Origin: Acidobacteriota bacterium
GTDB lineage: Bacteria; Acidobacteriota; Terriglobia; Terriglobales; Acidobacteriaceae
DNA: 64,000 nt
Direction: 5' to 3'
Assembly: GCA_019351975.1 (NCBI GenBank)
Contig: JABBOG010000001.1
Coordinates: 20,821 to 84,820 of the forward strand
Numbering within the stretch: position 1 is the first letter of the stretch; each line of letters starts with the position of its first letter. Made by a program: the position numbers and the translations under genes. Below, piece by piece: positions 52,231 through 61,156 of this stretch. The notes beneath the pieces are model-generated. The model was not told the DNA's origin and did no database searches. It saw only the letters and a program-made list of their open reading frames with translations.

Positions 52231-53415
52231 TCACTTGCTGATGGTGTGAAATTGCGTGAAGCCAATAGAGTTGGCCGCCGAACTGAGCGCAAGTAGCGCA
52301 AGTGTTAGCAGCAGTGGAACGACCATGGCAATGCGCAACGAGCCGCTATGGGTGGACACATACCCCATGATCCATGGAAACAAAGCAGCACCTAATCCTG
52401 ATACCGCGAGGATAAATCCTGCCTCACGCGCAGTTGGGTGCCAATGAATCAGCAGGGCGAAGGTAGCCGGGAAAAAAGGAGCAAGGCTCAGTCCCAGCAG
52501 GACGCAGTAGAGCGATAGGAGAGCGGCGTGGTGCGTTGTCAGGAGAGCTGCGATGAAAACCGCCGATAGCAGCAGGCCTATGCGTTGCAAGGTTGATTCG
52601 CTCATGACGCGCAGGGAGGCGGAGGAGATCGCGCGACCGGCGGTTAAAGCCGACCATAGCAGGACGATGGCCGACTGGCCGCCTAAGAGGCGGACATCCG
52701 AGAAACGTAAGGTGTAGGTCGTGAGCCACCCAGTCATGCAGGTTTCGAGACCGCCGTAGAGGAATAGCAGTAACGCGAAGTGGAGAAGAATTGGATGCGG
52801 CAGTCCGCTGGGGGTCGCAGCTTCAAGATGCAGGGGCTTAGGTCCATCAAGTAATGGCATAAAGTAGCCCCCGATGCCGACGATGAGGAAAAGGCCTGCA
52901 AAGCACAGTAACGGCCCTCGGAGATGAAATCGAGGCAGGATGGCTGCGGCGACCAAGCCACAAGCGACGGCGCCAAGGCTCCAGAAGAAGTTCACTGAGG
53001 CCAGTGCGGACCCGGTGTGTTTCTGATAGCGCCGTCCGACAACGATGTTGGTCGAGGCGATAATTTGACCGAGGCCGAATCCGCCGACGAAGAGGCAGAG
53101 CGCTCCGCTGTGAAGTCCGCCGATGAGCGCAAACGCGCCAAAACCCAGGCATGCGAAGCACATTCCACCAAAGACTCCAAAGCGAAGGCGTCGCGGGACA
53201 GAGACGCCGCCGAGGAATGAACCGACGAACTTGGCTGCTAACAGAAGGCCGCCTTGCTGGTCGGTGAGCTGCCAATCGTGCAGCAGCGACGGCAGAATTG
53301 GGCCAAGCATGACGGTACCGAGCCCGGCTAAGAGGAAACCCATCGCGAGCCACGCGATTGAAGGCCCGGCGGTGGCGTCAATACTTTGTACCTGCGCGGC
53401 ACTTGCCTCGGACAT
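52231..53415 (-). CDS. MFS transporter (FucP/sugar-like)
   Basis: 394 residues with about 12 helices. There is no strongly diagnostic motif. The helices and the loop LLAAKFVGSFLGGVSVPRRLRFGVFGG, the GGFGLGQIIASTNIVVGRRYQ segment and VNFFWSLGAVACGL are typical of the FHS/FucP-like subgroup (N-FW-LG--G). A perfect Shine-Dalgarno GGAGGTGAT precedes the ATG. It lies 32 nt upstream of the AddB-like gene on the same strand, so the three may be one transcript, although there is no functional link. Substrate unknown. Confidence 0.88.
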   Translation of the reverse strand: MSEASAAQVQSIDATAGPSIAWLAMGFLLAGLGTVMLGPILPSLLHDWQLTDQQGGLLLAAKFVGSFLGGVSVPRRLRFGVFGGMCFACLGFGAFALIGGLHSGALCLFVGGFGLGQIIASTNIVVGRRYQKHTGSALASVNFFWSLGAVACGLVAAAILPRFHLRGPLLCFAGLFLIVGIGGYFMPLLDGPKPLHLEAATPSGLPHPILLHFALLLFLYGGLETCMTGWLTTYTLRFSDVRLLGGQSAIVLLWSALTAGRAISSASLRVMSESTLQRIGLLLSAVFIAALLTTHHAALLSLYCVLLGLSLAPFFPATFALLIHWHPTAREAGFILAVSGLGAALFPWIMGYVSTHSGSLRIAMVVPLLLTLALLALSSAANSIGFTQFHTISK

Positions 53416-53514
53416 CCATCACCTCCGTTCGAGGGAGATGCTACCACGCATCCAGTGAAGGTACGACTATCATAGGAGAGATGGGTGCGGGCAATCCCGA
53501 AGGAGACATCAAAG

Positions 53515-54429
53515 ATGCGTCGTGCGTACGCTGTAATGCTACTATTTTTTGCACCTTTACTGGCTTTTAGCATAGGCGGTTGCCACGGTACGGGGAATGC
53601 TCCGATGACAAAAGCACCGTCGCACGCCTATCCGTTGCGCGGGGTCGTGGTGAGCGTTGATCAAGGGGACGGTAAATTGACGCTGAAGCACGAAGCCGTA
53701 CCCGGCTTGATGTCAGCGATGACAATGGAGTATCGCGTTGTTGATCCGTCTGCGCTGACAGAGTTGCATCCAGGAGATCTGATATCGGCTCAGTTACTCG
53801 CTGATCATGATGCTACCGGACCGATCAATATGCGCATTAAGGACATTGATATCCTTGCGCAAGCCCGGCCGGATTATAAGCCGACGTCTACATATCACCT
53901 TCCGGCAAAGGGCGATGCTGTGCCCGACTTCAAATTACTCGATCAATCGGATCATACGATCAGTTTGAAGGAGTTTCGCGGAAAGATTGTCTTGATGACC
54001 TTCATTTACACTCGTTGTCCGCTTTCGGATTACTGTCCAAGGATGAGCCATAACTTTGCGGATATCGATAAGGCGCTACAAAAGGATCCGAAGCTCTACG
54101 ATGAGACTCATTTGCTCAGTGTGAGTTTTGATCCGGCGTACGACACGCCGAAGGTTTTGCGCAGCTATGGTGAAGCGTATACAGGTCGTTACGTCAAGGA
54201 GACGTTCCGTCATTGGCAGTTTGCTGCACCGCCTGTGGCCGAACTCACCAAGGTAGAGCACTATTTTGATGTAGGCGTTACTCCAGGCGAGAACGGAACC
54301 CTGCAACATTCGCTATCTACAGTAATTATCGGCAAGGATGGCAAAGTGGTCGCGTTCTTTCCTACGAACGACTGGACTCCAGCAGAGGTCATGAGTCAGA
54401 TACAACACGCAGCTTCCGTGAAGAGCTAG
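53515..54429 (+). CDS. SCO1/SenC-family lipoprotein fused to a CusF-like copper-binding domain
   Basis: Periplasmic thiol/copper protein helping to build the CuA centre of cytochrome oxidase, or acting in redox defence. It is 304 residues from the ATG at 53515, with AGGAG 9 nt upstream. Lipobox IGGC (Cys23). Residues 38-115 look like a CusF/copper-binding OB fold: LRGVVVSVDQGDGKLTLKHE, LMSAMTMEYRV (Met-rich site), HPGDLI. The Sco domain has TRCPLSDYCPRMS with Cys168 and Cys174 spaced CX5C rather than the usual CX3C, and the conserved His in LQHSLSTVIIGKDG. A small membrane gene follows after 42 nt. Confidence 0.9.
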   Translation: MRRAYAVMLLFFAPLLAFSIGGCHGTGNAPMTKAPSHAYPLRGVVVSVDQGDGKLTLKHEAVPGLMSAMTMEYRVVDPSALTELHPGDLISAQLLADHDATGPINMRIKDIDILAQARPDYKPTSTYHLPAKGDAVPDFKLLDQSDHTISLKEFRGKIVLMTFIYTRCPLSDYCPRMSHNFADIDKALQKDPKLYDETHLLSVSFDPAYDTPKVLRSYGEAYTGRYVKETFRHWQFAAPPVAELTKVEHYFDVGVTPGENGTLQHSLSTVIIGKDGKVVAFFPTNDWTPAEVMSQIQHAASVKS

Positions 54430-54471
54430 CGCCGCGCAGCGGAATAGAGTTCACGAATCGAAAGGATTATC

Positions 54472-54855
54472 ATGGCACGACTCACGATTTACTTTGGAAT
54501 TGTTCTTATTGGCATTGGAATTTTCTTTTTTGTTACGACGGGATCGGCGCATCCGACATCGCTCATACCATGTTGGTTTGGCCTGGTGCTGGGAGTCTGC
54601 GGGGCGATGGCGAACTCCAAAGATGCTAGCAAACGCATGCTGTATATGCATATCGCAGTGACGATCGGGCTGCTGGGCTTTGTGTTTCCTGGCTTCATGG
54701 CGATGAAGGACATCCTCAGTGCTCACAGTACACATGCTCCGATGCCGCACCCCTCTGCTGTCCATGAGCAGTTGTTGATGTCAATCCTGTGCTTCTTCTT
54801 TGTGGTTTTGTGCGTTCGTAGCTTCATCGCAGCACGCCGTGCACGGCTTGTGTGA
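54472..54855 (+). CDS. Small hypothetical membrane protein
   Basis: Not recognised. It is 127 residues with four predicted helices (IYFGIVLIGIGIFFFV, PCWFGLVLGVCGAMA, MHIAVTIGLLGFVFPGFMAM and LLMSILCFFFVVLCVRSFIA). A His-rich hydrophilic loop, SAHSTHAPMPHPSAVHEQ, lies between helices 3 and 4 and may bind a metal; that is a guess. AAGGA 6 nt before the ATG. It is 42 nt after the Sco-type gene, with which it is likely co-transcribed, so a respiratory or copper link is possible. Confidence 0.78.
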   Translation: MARLTIYFGIVLIGIGIFFFVTTGSAHPTSLIPCWFGLVLGVCGAMANSKDASKRMLYMHIAVTIGLLGFVFPGFMAMKDILSAHSTHAPMPHPSAVHEQLLMSILCFFFVVLCVRSFIAARRARLV

Positions 54856-54868
54856 TCTGAGCCGGGCG

Positions 54869-54874
54869 TAAACT
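54869..54874 (+). promoter_or_regulatory. -10 element of the second ABC exporter, apparently leaderless
   Basis: TAAACT, then 8 nt to the ATG at 54883, which has no Shine-Dalgarno. The -35 side (TTGTGT, 15 nt upstream) is imperfect. Confidence 0.4.
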
Positions 54875-54882
54875 AAAGTTGC

Positions 54883-56778
54883 ATGGCAAATTTTGGAACT
54901 TCGAATCTGGGCGGCGCGCCAAGGATGCGCGCTGCAGATGCTCCGTCACGTGGTACAGGGCGCGCTCTCACGGCGGACCTAACCAGCAAGCGTCCTAAGA
55001 CGAAGCTCAAAGACATATGGCCCGAGATCTGGGTGCTTGTGAAGCCGCGACGCGGGCTTCTGGCAGGCTGTTTCTTGTTGATGATCGTCAACCGCACTTG
55101 CGCTCTTGTGCTGCCCGCCTCGTTCCGTCCGCTGATTGACCAGGTGTTTACGAAGCACAGGACAGATCTGCTTCCGTGGATCGTCGGTGCGGTATTGCTT
55201 GCAACGTTGGTGCAGGGTATTACGTCGTATGCGCTTACCCAATTGCTTTCCAAAGCCGGACAACGGCTTATTGCGGACTTGCGGATGCAGGTGCAGCAGC
55301 ACGTAGGGCGGCTCTCGGTTTCGTTTTATGACGAGAACCGGACTGGGACGTTAGTTGCTCGGATTATGAACGACGTTGAAGGTGTACGCAATCTCATCGG
55401 CACAGGCATCGTGGACTTTGTTGGAGGCGTGTTGACGGCGTTGCTTGCATTCACTTACCTGATGTATGTGTCGGTGAGCATGACGTTGTTAGCGTTCGTT
55501 ATTATGACGGCGTTTGCGCTGGTTTTACAGAGGGCGTTCAAGGTCATTCGACCCATCTTCCGCGAGCGCGCGAAGATCAACGCCGAAGTTACTGGACGAC
55601 TCACCGAGTCGTTAGGTGGTGTGCGCGTGGTGAAGGGGTATCACGCAGAGGAGAGCGAAGCGACGGTGTTTGCTGGGGGCGTTGACAAGCTGCTCCAGAA
55701 CGTCATCAGTTCGCTCACTGCGCAGTCCCTCATGACGCTGTCCTCCACTGTAATTCTCGGCGTCGTTGGCGCTGTCGTAATGTTCATGGGCGCGCATCTT
55801 AATGCTCTCGGGAAGCTATCGGCTGGGAGTTACTTCTCCTACGTTATGTTTTTGGCGTTCATGACGGCACCGGTGATACAACTTGTCGCAATCGGCACCC
55901 AATTGACAGAAGCTATGGCTGGCCTTGATCGCACACGCGAGATTATGGGCGAGGTTGAAGAAGATGCAGACCCTGCGCGCTCAATAGAGCTAGGGCCGCT
56001 GGTAGGAGAAGTGCGCTTCGTGGATGTTGGCTTTTCGTATGTGCCTGAGAAGCCCGTGTTGCATGGGATCAACTTCATCTCCAAACCTGGCACGGTGACG
56101 GCGCTGGTGGGGTCGAGCGGTTCGGGCAAGTCTACGATCATATCGCTCATCTGTGGATTCCATACGGCTCAATCGGGTGCTGTGCTGATCGACGGTCACG
56201 ATCTTGCAAGTGCGAAACTGAGCAGTTATCGACAGCAACTCGGCGTGGTGCTACAGGAGACGTTCTTGTTTGACGGTACAATCCGCGAGAACGTAAAGTT
56301 TTCGCGTCCGGGCAGCACGGAGGAGGAGTTCCTGAAAGCTTGCGCTATTGCCCGGGTCGATGAGTTCGCAGAGCGATTTCCCGAGGCTTACGACACGATC
56401 GTCGGGGAGCGCGGTGTGAAGTTATCTGGTGGCCAGCGCCAGAGGCTTTCGATTGCGCGAGCTATTCTGGCTGATCCGCGCATCCTGATTCTTGACGAAG
56501 CTACAAGTTCGCTGGACTCTGAGTCCGAAGCACTGATTCAGCAAGGTCTAAGCTATCTAATGCAGGGACGAACCACGTTCGTCATTGCACATCGACTTTC
56601 GACGATTCGCCGCGCCAACGAGATTCTTGTCATCGAAGGTGGACGCATTGTGGAGCATGGCACGCATAGAGAACTCTACGATGCGAATGGCCGTTACCGA
56701 GACTTATACGACCGCCAGCATGGACTGGAATCGAATCTGTTTCTCGCTCCTGGAGAAGGCGATACAGTCGTGGCGTAA
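54883..56778 (+). CDS. ABC exporter, fused permease-ATPase (MsbA-like)
   Basis: 631 residues. An N-terminal polar stretch of about 45, then six helices (about 55-340) with MNDVEGVRNLIGTGIVDFVGG typical of MsbA-type transmembrane domains. The ATPase has Walker A GSSGSGKST, Q-loop LGVVLQETFLFDGTIRENVKFSRPG, signature LSGGQRQRLSIARAIL and Walker B ILILDEATSSLDSESE, all intact. It is closer to lipid A/lipid flippases than the exporter at 41.4-43.4 kb, which has a changed signature. It may therefore be the true MsbA. The substrate is not provable from sequence. The next gene begins 33 nt downstream. Confidence 0.92.
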   Translation: MANFGTSNLGGAPRMRAADAPSRGTGRALTADLTSKRPKTKLKDIWPEIWVLVKPRRGLLAGCFLLMIVNRTCALVLPASFRPLIDQVFTKHRTDLLPWIVGAVLLATLVQGITSYALTQLLSKAGQRLIADLRMQVQQHVGRLSVSFYDENRTGTLVARIMNDVEGVRNLIGTGIVDFVGGVLTALLAFTYLMYVSVSMTLLAFVIMTAFALVLQRAFKVIRPIFRERAKINAEVTGRLTESLGGVRVVKGYHAEESEATVFAGGVDKLLQNVISSLTAQSLMTLSSTVILGVVGAVVMFMGAHLNALGKLSAGSYFSYVMFLAFMTAPVIQLVAIGTQLTEAMAGLDRTREIMGEVEEDADPARSIELGPLVGEVRFVDVGFSYVPEKPVLHGINFISKPGTVTALVGSSGSGKSTIISLICGFHTAQSGAVLIDGHDLASAKLSSYRQQLGVVLQETFLFDGTIRENVKFSRPGSTEEEFLKACAIARVDEFAERFPEAYDTIVGERGVKLSGGQRQRLSIARAILADPRILILDEATSSLDSESEALIQQGLSYLMQGRTTFVIAHRLSTIRRANEILVIEGGRIVEHGTHRELYDANGRYRDLYDRQHGLESNLFLAPGEGDTVVA

Positions 56779-56811
56779 ACTTCCTCCAAAGAGTTGCAGG
56801 GAGGTGTGTCG

Positions 56812-57642
56812 ATGTTCGAGTTGTGGCGTATCTTTCTTCTTCTCGATGTGGGCGGCGTTATTGGTGGGCTGCTCTATTGGACTTCTTCCTATCTCTCCAG
56901 CATCAACGCTCCGCTGGGTGTTCCATCAAATAAGTGGAGACCCACGTGGCTTTTTTGTGTGGCGAACGTGTTTATGGGAGTAGGCGGAGCATGGGCGGCG
57001 CTCCTCGCGATGTTCTGGGCGCGACGTGCTCCGCTCGGTAGTTCGCCAACCGATCTGCTGGAGCTTCTGGCGACATCCATCGTCGCTGGATACTCTGGGA
57101 ATCGCATTCTGCCTGTCGTTGCTGCCGGGATAACGCAGCAGCTTCTTGAGTCGGCTACGGTTACGGCGGTAGCAGCGGCGCAGTCTGCGAAGCGCTCGCG
57201 TGTGTTGACCGAGGCGATGACATATCTTGCGCCTGGCGCTCTACAGAGTGACGTCCAGACCGCAAGCATCGTTACGGCATTGCAGGAGGAGCTTAAGCAA
57301 TCGCCTGACTCTGCTGATACAGCGGTGCTTTTAGCACGGGTGTTCGCGGAGCGAAAGCAAGACGGTGCTGGTGCCATTGCCATGCTGAAGTCCTTCGTAC
57401 AGGCCAGGCTTGAGGCGGGGACCGAGGTCAAGAAGATGGCGACCGTGTTTTGGAATGTGGCCTCGTATTTCGAGGCAGCGTTCGCCCGGGCGAAGCAGCA
57501 ACATGCACGAGCGAATGCTATTGCTGCAATGAGTGAGGCGGTGAGACTGGATCCATCGCTCCGTGAACGACTCACCAGCGAACCTGGCTTCAGTAGCTTA
57601 TGCGAAGACCCCGCGGCGAGAGTCTTTCTCTCAGGCTCGTGA
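56812..57642 (+). CDS. Membrane-associated hypothetical protein
   Basis: Not recognised. It is 276 residues from the ATG at 56812, with GGGAGG 7 nt before it. Two or three helices are near the start (LWRIFLLLDVGGVIGGLLYWTSSY and WLFCVANVFMGVGGAWAALLAMFWA) and an Ala-rich helical region follows. Residues about 150-275 look like helical hairpins (SADTAVLLARVFAERKQDGAGAIAMLKSFVQAR, and later FARAKQQHARANAIAAMSEAVRLDPSLRERL), which resemble TPR-type repeats, the last reading AIAAMSEAVRLDPSLR. It may be a scaffold at the membrane. It lies 33 nt after the ABC exporter, probably co-transcribed. Confidence 0.72.
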   Translation: MFELWRIFLLLDVGGVIGGLLYWTSSYLSSINAPLGVPSNKWRPTWLFCVANVFMGVGGAWAALLAMFWARRAPLGSSPTDLLELLATSIVAGYSGNRILPVVAAGITQQLLESATVTAVAAAQSAKRSRVLTEAMTYLAPGALQSDVQTASIVTALQEELKQSPDSADTAVLLARVFAERKQDGAGAIAMLKSFVQARLEAGTEVKKMATVFWNVASYFEAAFARAKQQHARANAIAAMSEAVRLDPSLRERLTSEPGFSSLCEDPAARVFLSGS

Positions 57643-57725
57643 GTATGGAGGAGACGTTTAGAGAGCCGGTCGGGCGTTGACCAAGCTCGCTGCGGATTGA
57701 CAGCACGAGATTGAAGAAAGAGCGG

Positions 57726-57731
57726 TAGACT
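57726..57731 (+). promoter_or_regulatory. -10 element of the amino-acid permease, apparently leaderless
   Basis: TAGACT, exactly 6 nt before the ATG at 57738, the same hexamer and spacing as at 12026-12031. A consensus TTGACA occurs at 57697-57702 but the spacer would be 23 nt, which is long. Confidence 0.4.
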
Positions 57732-57737
57732 CGCGGA

Positions 57738-59174
57738 ATGGGGATGGGTGATGCGAGGATGGAGCGGTCGCTGACGCTGCGCGGAGCTGTGACGCTGAAT
57801 CTGCTGGATATGATCGGCGTCGGACCGTTCTTAACGCTGCCATTGCTGCTCGCTTCGATGGGCGGACCGCAAGCGATGCTCGGTTGGGTGCTGGGAGCCG
57901 GGCTGGCGGCGTGCGATGGGATGGTGTGGGCGGAGCTGGGAGCGGCGATGCCGGAGGAGGGAGGAACCTATGCGTATCTTGGGAAGATGTTTCCAGGGCA
58001 GTGGGGACGGTGGCTGAGTTTTTTGTTTGTATTTCAGCTGTGCTTCAGCGCGCCGCTGAGCGTTGCGAGCGGCTGCATCGGTTTGGCGCAGTATGCGGGA
58101 TTTCTGGCACCCGGGCTGATGGGGGGTGGGGGCATCGTGCATTCGCTGGGAGTGGGGCAGTACAGCTTTGGGGTGACAATAGGACGGGGATCGTGGCTGG
58201 CGATTACGGCTGTGATGGGGGCGGTAGTGCTGCTGTATCGGCGACTGGCCAACATGCGGGGGGTGGCGACGGGGATGCTGGTAGTTGTTCTGGGGACGAT
58301 TGGCTGGGCGATGGTTACCGGGCTGATGCACGGAAGCTGGAGGCGCGTGGTGCAGGTACCAGCAGGAGGATTCCTGCTGGATGGTCGATTTTTTGTGGGA
58401 CTGGGTTCGGCGATGCTGATAGCAACGTATGACTATTGGGGGTACTACAACGTGACGTTTCTGGGCGGAGAGACCAGCGATCCGGGCCGAACGGTACCGC
58501 GGGCGGTTTTGTGGTCGATCGGGATTGTCGCGCTGCTATACCTGGGGTTGAATGCGAGCGTGCTGTCGGTGATGGGAGCACCGGCGGTGATCGCGGCGGG
58601 ATCCGGGATCGAGGCAAGGAGAGCCTTACTGAGTCAGTTTATGAACGTAGCGTATGCCCCTGGGATGGGCGCGGTGGGTGCTATGTGGATGGGACGCGTG
58701 GCAGCTGTGCTGGTTATGGTGACTGCTTTTGCGAGTGTGTTCTCACTGTTATTGGGGTACTCGCGGATACCGTTTGCTGCGGCCAGGGATGGGAACTTTC
58801 CAGCGGTGTTCGGGAGGCTGCATCCAACGCGGGGGTTTCCGTATGTGAGCCTCTTGGTGCTGGCTGGAGCAGCTTGCATGTTCTGCTTCTTCTCTCTGGC
58901 GGACGTGATTGCGTCATTGGTGGTGCTAAGGATCCTACTGCAATTTGGTATGCAGCATGTAGGTGTGATGGTGCTGCGGGTGCGGAGGCCGGAGATGCGG
59001 AGGCCGTTTCGTATGTGGCTGTATCCAATGCCTCCGCTTCTCGCGTTGGCAGGGTTCGGATATATTGTAGTGTCGCGACCAAACTTCGCACGAGAGGCGA
59101 TGTTGGCGGCGTTTGTTTCGGTCGTTGGAACATTGATATTTCTGGGCCGCAAACTTGTGGAGAGGCATCAATGA
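57738..59174 (+). CDS. APC-family amino-acid permease
   Basis: Uptake or exchange of amino acids or polyamines. It is 478 residues with about 12 helices. LNLLDMIGVGPFLTLPLLLASMGGPQAMLGWVLGAG contains the helix-1 GxG substrate site (IGVGPF). MVWAELGAAMPEEGGTYAYLGKMF is the APC motif AEL-PE-GG-Y-Y. GSAMLIATYDYWGYYNVTFLGGETSDPGRTVPRAVLWS includes the helix-6 segment and the E-xxxP loop. The substrate is unknown. Its composition returns to the G-rich plus-strand bias. A permease of this type could also be a glutamate-type exchanger, but no decarboxylase is nearby. Confidence 0.92.
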   Translation: MGMGDARMERSLTLRGAVTLNLLDMIGVGPFLTLPLLLASMGGPQAMLGWVLGAGLAACDGMVWAELGAAMPEEGGTYAYLGKMFPGQWGRWLSFLFVFQLCFSAPLSVASGCIGLAQYAGFLAPGLMGGGGIVHSLGVGQYSFGVTIGRGSWLAITAVMGAVVLLYRRLANMRGVATGMLVVVLGTIGWAMVTGLMHGSWRRVVQVPAGGFLLDGRFFVGLGSAMLIATYDYWGYYNVTFLGGETSDPGRTVPRAVLWSIGIVALLYLGLNASVLSVMGAPAVIAAGSGIEARRALLSQFMNVAYAPGMGAVGAMWMGRVAAVLVMVTAFASVFSLLLGYSRIPFAAARDGNFPAVFGRLHPTRGFPYVSLLVLAGAACMFCFFSLADVIASLVVLRILLQFGMQHVGVMVLRVRRPEMRRPFRMWLYPMPPLLALAGFGYIVVSRPNFAREAMLAAFVSVVGTLIFLGRKLVERHQ

Positions 59175-59308
59175 CGGTCTTTGCATGACGTGAAGGAGTG
59201 GGGTGGAATTTTGGTGGGACATCCGGTGAAGAGTTGTGGACGTAGATTAAACGAGAGACTTTGTAACCCGTCTTATGGGAGGATGGCTTATGGAGCGAGG
59301 AGCTGCTT

Positions 59309-60271
59309 ATGTTGCTGAGAACCAGAAGTGATATTCCGTCGTCGGAGATAACGCCGAAGGAGACGTTTGAGGCTTACAAATGCAGCCGCCGCAGCGTGAT
59401 GGCTGGGCTGGGAGCAATAGGCGCCGCTGCGGCGATGGCTGGGATGCCTGAGCTGGCGCGTGCCGAGGCAAAGCTGACGAATCTGGTGACGACGAATTAC
59501 ACCGTGTCGGACCGGGCAACGACTCCACCGGAGAAGGCAAAAAGTTATAACAATTTTTACGAGTTTGGAGAGAGTAAGAGCGATCCAGCGGCAAATGCGT
59601 GGAAGATGAAGACAGCGCCGTGGAGCTTGAAGATCGAGGGGCTCGTAAAGAAGCCGCAGACTCTGAGCAGTGACCAGATCTTTGGATTCAAACCGATTGA
59701 GCAGCGCGTGTACCGGTTCCGTTGCGTGGAGGCCTGGTCGATGGTGATTCCGTGGGATGGGTATCCACTGTCGAATCTGATCAATGTCGCGGAGCCGCTG
59801 CCAAGTGCGAAGTTTGTGCAGTTTTTGTCGCTGGCGGACCCCAAAGAGATGGAGCTGCCTGCGGGGATCGACTGGCCGTATACGGAGGGACTTCGCATGG
59901 ATGAGGCGATGAATCCGCTGACGCTCCTCACGTTCGGGTCGTATGGGGAAACTTTGGCGAACCAGCAGGGTGCTCCGATAAGGGTGATTGTGCCGTGGAA
60001 GTACGGGTTCAAGTCGGCGAAGTCGATTGTGAAGATTCGTTTCGTGGACAAGATGCCGCCAACGACGTGGAATGAGCTGGCCCCGAATGAGTATGGGTTT
60101 TACTCCAATGTGAACCCGAATGTGGACCATCCAAGATGGTCTCAGGCACACGAACGTTTGTTGAATACCAATAGTATCTTTCCGAAGATTGTGCCGACGC
60201 TTATGTTTAATGGCTATGGTGATCAGGTCGCGTCGATGTATGCCGGGATGGACTTGAAGAAAGATTTCTAG
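59309..60271 (+). CDS. msrP: Protein-methionine-sulfoxide reductase catalytic subunit MsrP
   Basis: Periplasmic molybdenum enzyme repairing oxidised Met in secreted proteins. It is 320 residues with a strong site GAGGAG before the ATG. The Tat-type leader has [20 protein letters not shown]. The molybdopterin fold has [20 protein letters not shown] with the Mo-ligand Cys139, YNNFYEFG (the YedY start region), [39 protein letters not shown] and [14 protein letters not shown]. All are typical of YedY/MsrP. The membrane partner msrQ follows 138 nt downstream on the same strand. Confidence 0.96.
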   Translation: MLLRTRSDIPSSEITPKETFEAYKCSRRSVMAGLGAIGAAAAMAGMPELARAEAKLTNLVTTNYTVSDRATTPPEKAKSYNNFYEFGESKSDPAANAWKMKTAPWSLKIEGLVKKPQTLSSDQIFGFKPIEQRVYRFRCVEAWSMVIPWDGYPLSNLINVAEPLPSAKFVQFLSLADPKEMELPAGIDWPYTEGLRMDEAMNPLTLLTFGSYGETLANQQGAPIRVIVPWKYGFKSAKSIVKIRFVDKMPPTTWNELAPNEYGFYSNVNPNVDHPRWSQAHERLLNTNSIFPKIVPTLMFNGYGDQVASMYAGMDLKKDF

Positions 60272-60409
60272 AGCAATCTCCTATTGACGGCGCGGAGAAC
60301 TTAATCGTTTCCGCGGAATATCGCCAAGCGTTATGGGAGCGATAACGGTGACTTCACAGCAGAGGCAATGAGCGGTGGCCGAGACCTAAGGTCTGTTCCG
60401 AGAGAATGC

Positions 60410-61126
60410 ATGTCGAATCGAGCGGTCGTTTGGTTGAAGATTATTGTGCATGCGTTGTGTCTTCTGCCAGCGCTTTGGTTGCTGGACCAGTATCACAATG
60501 GCTCGCTGGCGATGCAGGCAGACCCTGTCAACTACATTACGCACTTTACGGGGGACTGGGCGCTGTGGCTGCTGCTGGCCGATCTCGCCATCACGCCGAT
60601 TCGGAGACTGCACACTTCCCTGGGGTGGATGGTACGTTTTCGCCGAATGGTGGGGCTGTATGTGTTCTTGTACGCGACGCTACATCTGCTTACCTATGTC
60701 CTGTTGTTTAGCGGATACGATATGCCGGCGGCGGTAGCCGGATTGCGAGCGGGGCATCCGGCAGAGCTTTGGACGCAGTTGAAGCTGATATGGCCGTCAA
60801 TGGTGGACGATGTGGAGAAGCGCCGGTTCATTCAAGTGGGACTTGCGGCGTATGTGATCCTGCTTGCCCTGACCGCGACGTCGCCGAAGCGGGTGATGCG
60901 TGCGATGGGGGGAAAGAACTGGCAACGTCTGCACCGGCTGATTTATGTTGCAGGGATTGCAGCCTGTATTCACTATTGGTGGCTTGTGAAGGCGGGTGTC
61001 AGGACGCCGTGGAAGGTGACAGCAGTGTTGATAGTCCTGCTGGCGTTGCGGCTGGGGTACTCGTTTCGAAAGCGAATAGGTGTGGAGAAGCGTACGGTCC
61101 GGGCAGAGCCGTTGCAGGAACGGTAG
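60410..61126 (+). CDS. msrQ: Heme-binding membrane subunit MsrQ
   Basis: Passes electrons from quinol/flavin to MsrP through b-type heme. It is 238 residues from the ATG at 60410 (a GAGAGA site precedes it). The ferric-reductase-like domain has about six helices. Heme His candidates are in LYATLHLLTYVLLF, WQRLHRLIYVAGIAACIHYWWLV. LGWMVRFRRMVGLYVFL and ITPIRRLH are the family marks (ITPIR-L). It converges on the PIG-L gene with 30 nt between. The msrP-msrQ gap of 138 nt holds no gene. Confidence 0.95.
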   Translation: MSNRAVVWLKIIVHALCLLPALWLLDQYHNGSLAMQADPVNYITHFTGDWALWLLLADLAITPIRRLHTSLGWMVRFRRMVGLYVFLYATLHLLTYVLLFSGYDMPAAVAGLRAGHPAELWTQLKLIWPSMVDDVEKRRFIQVGLAAYVILLALTATSPKRVMRAMGGKNWQRLHRLIYVAGIAACIHYWWLVKAGVRTPWKVTAVLIVLLALRLGYSFRKRIGVEKRTVRAEPLQER

Positions 61127-61156
61127 CGCTAGGACTAACTGGCGCGATGAGAATCT

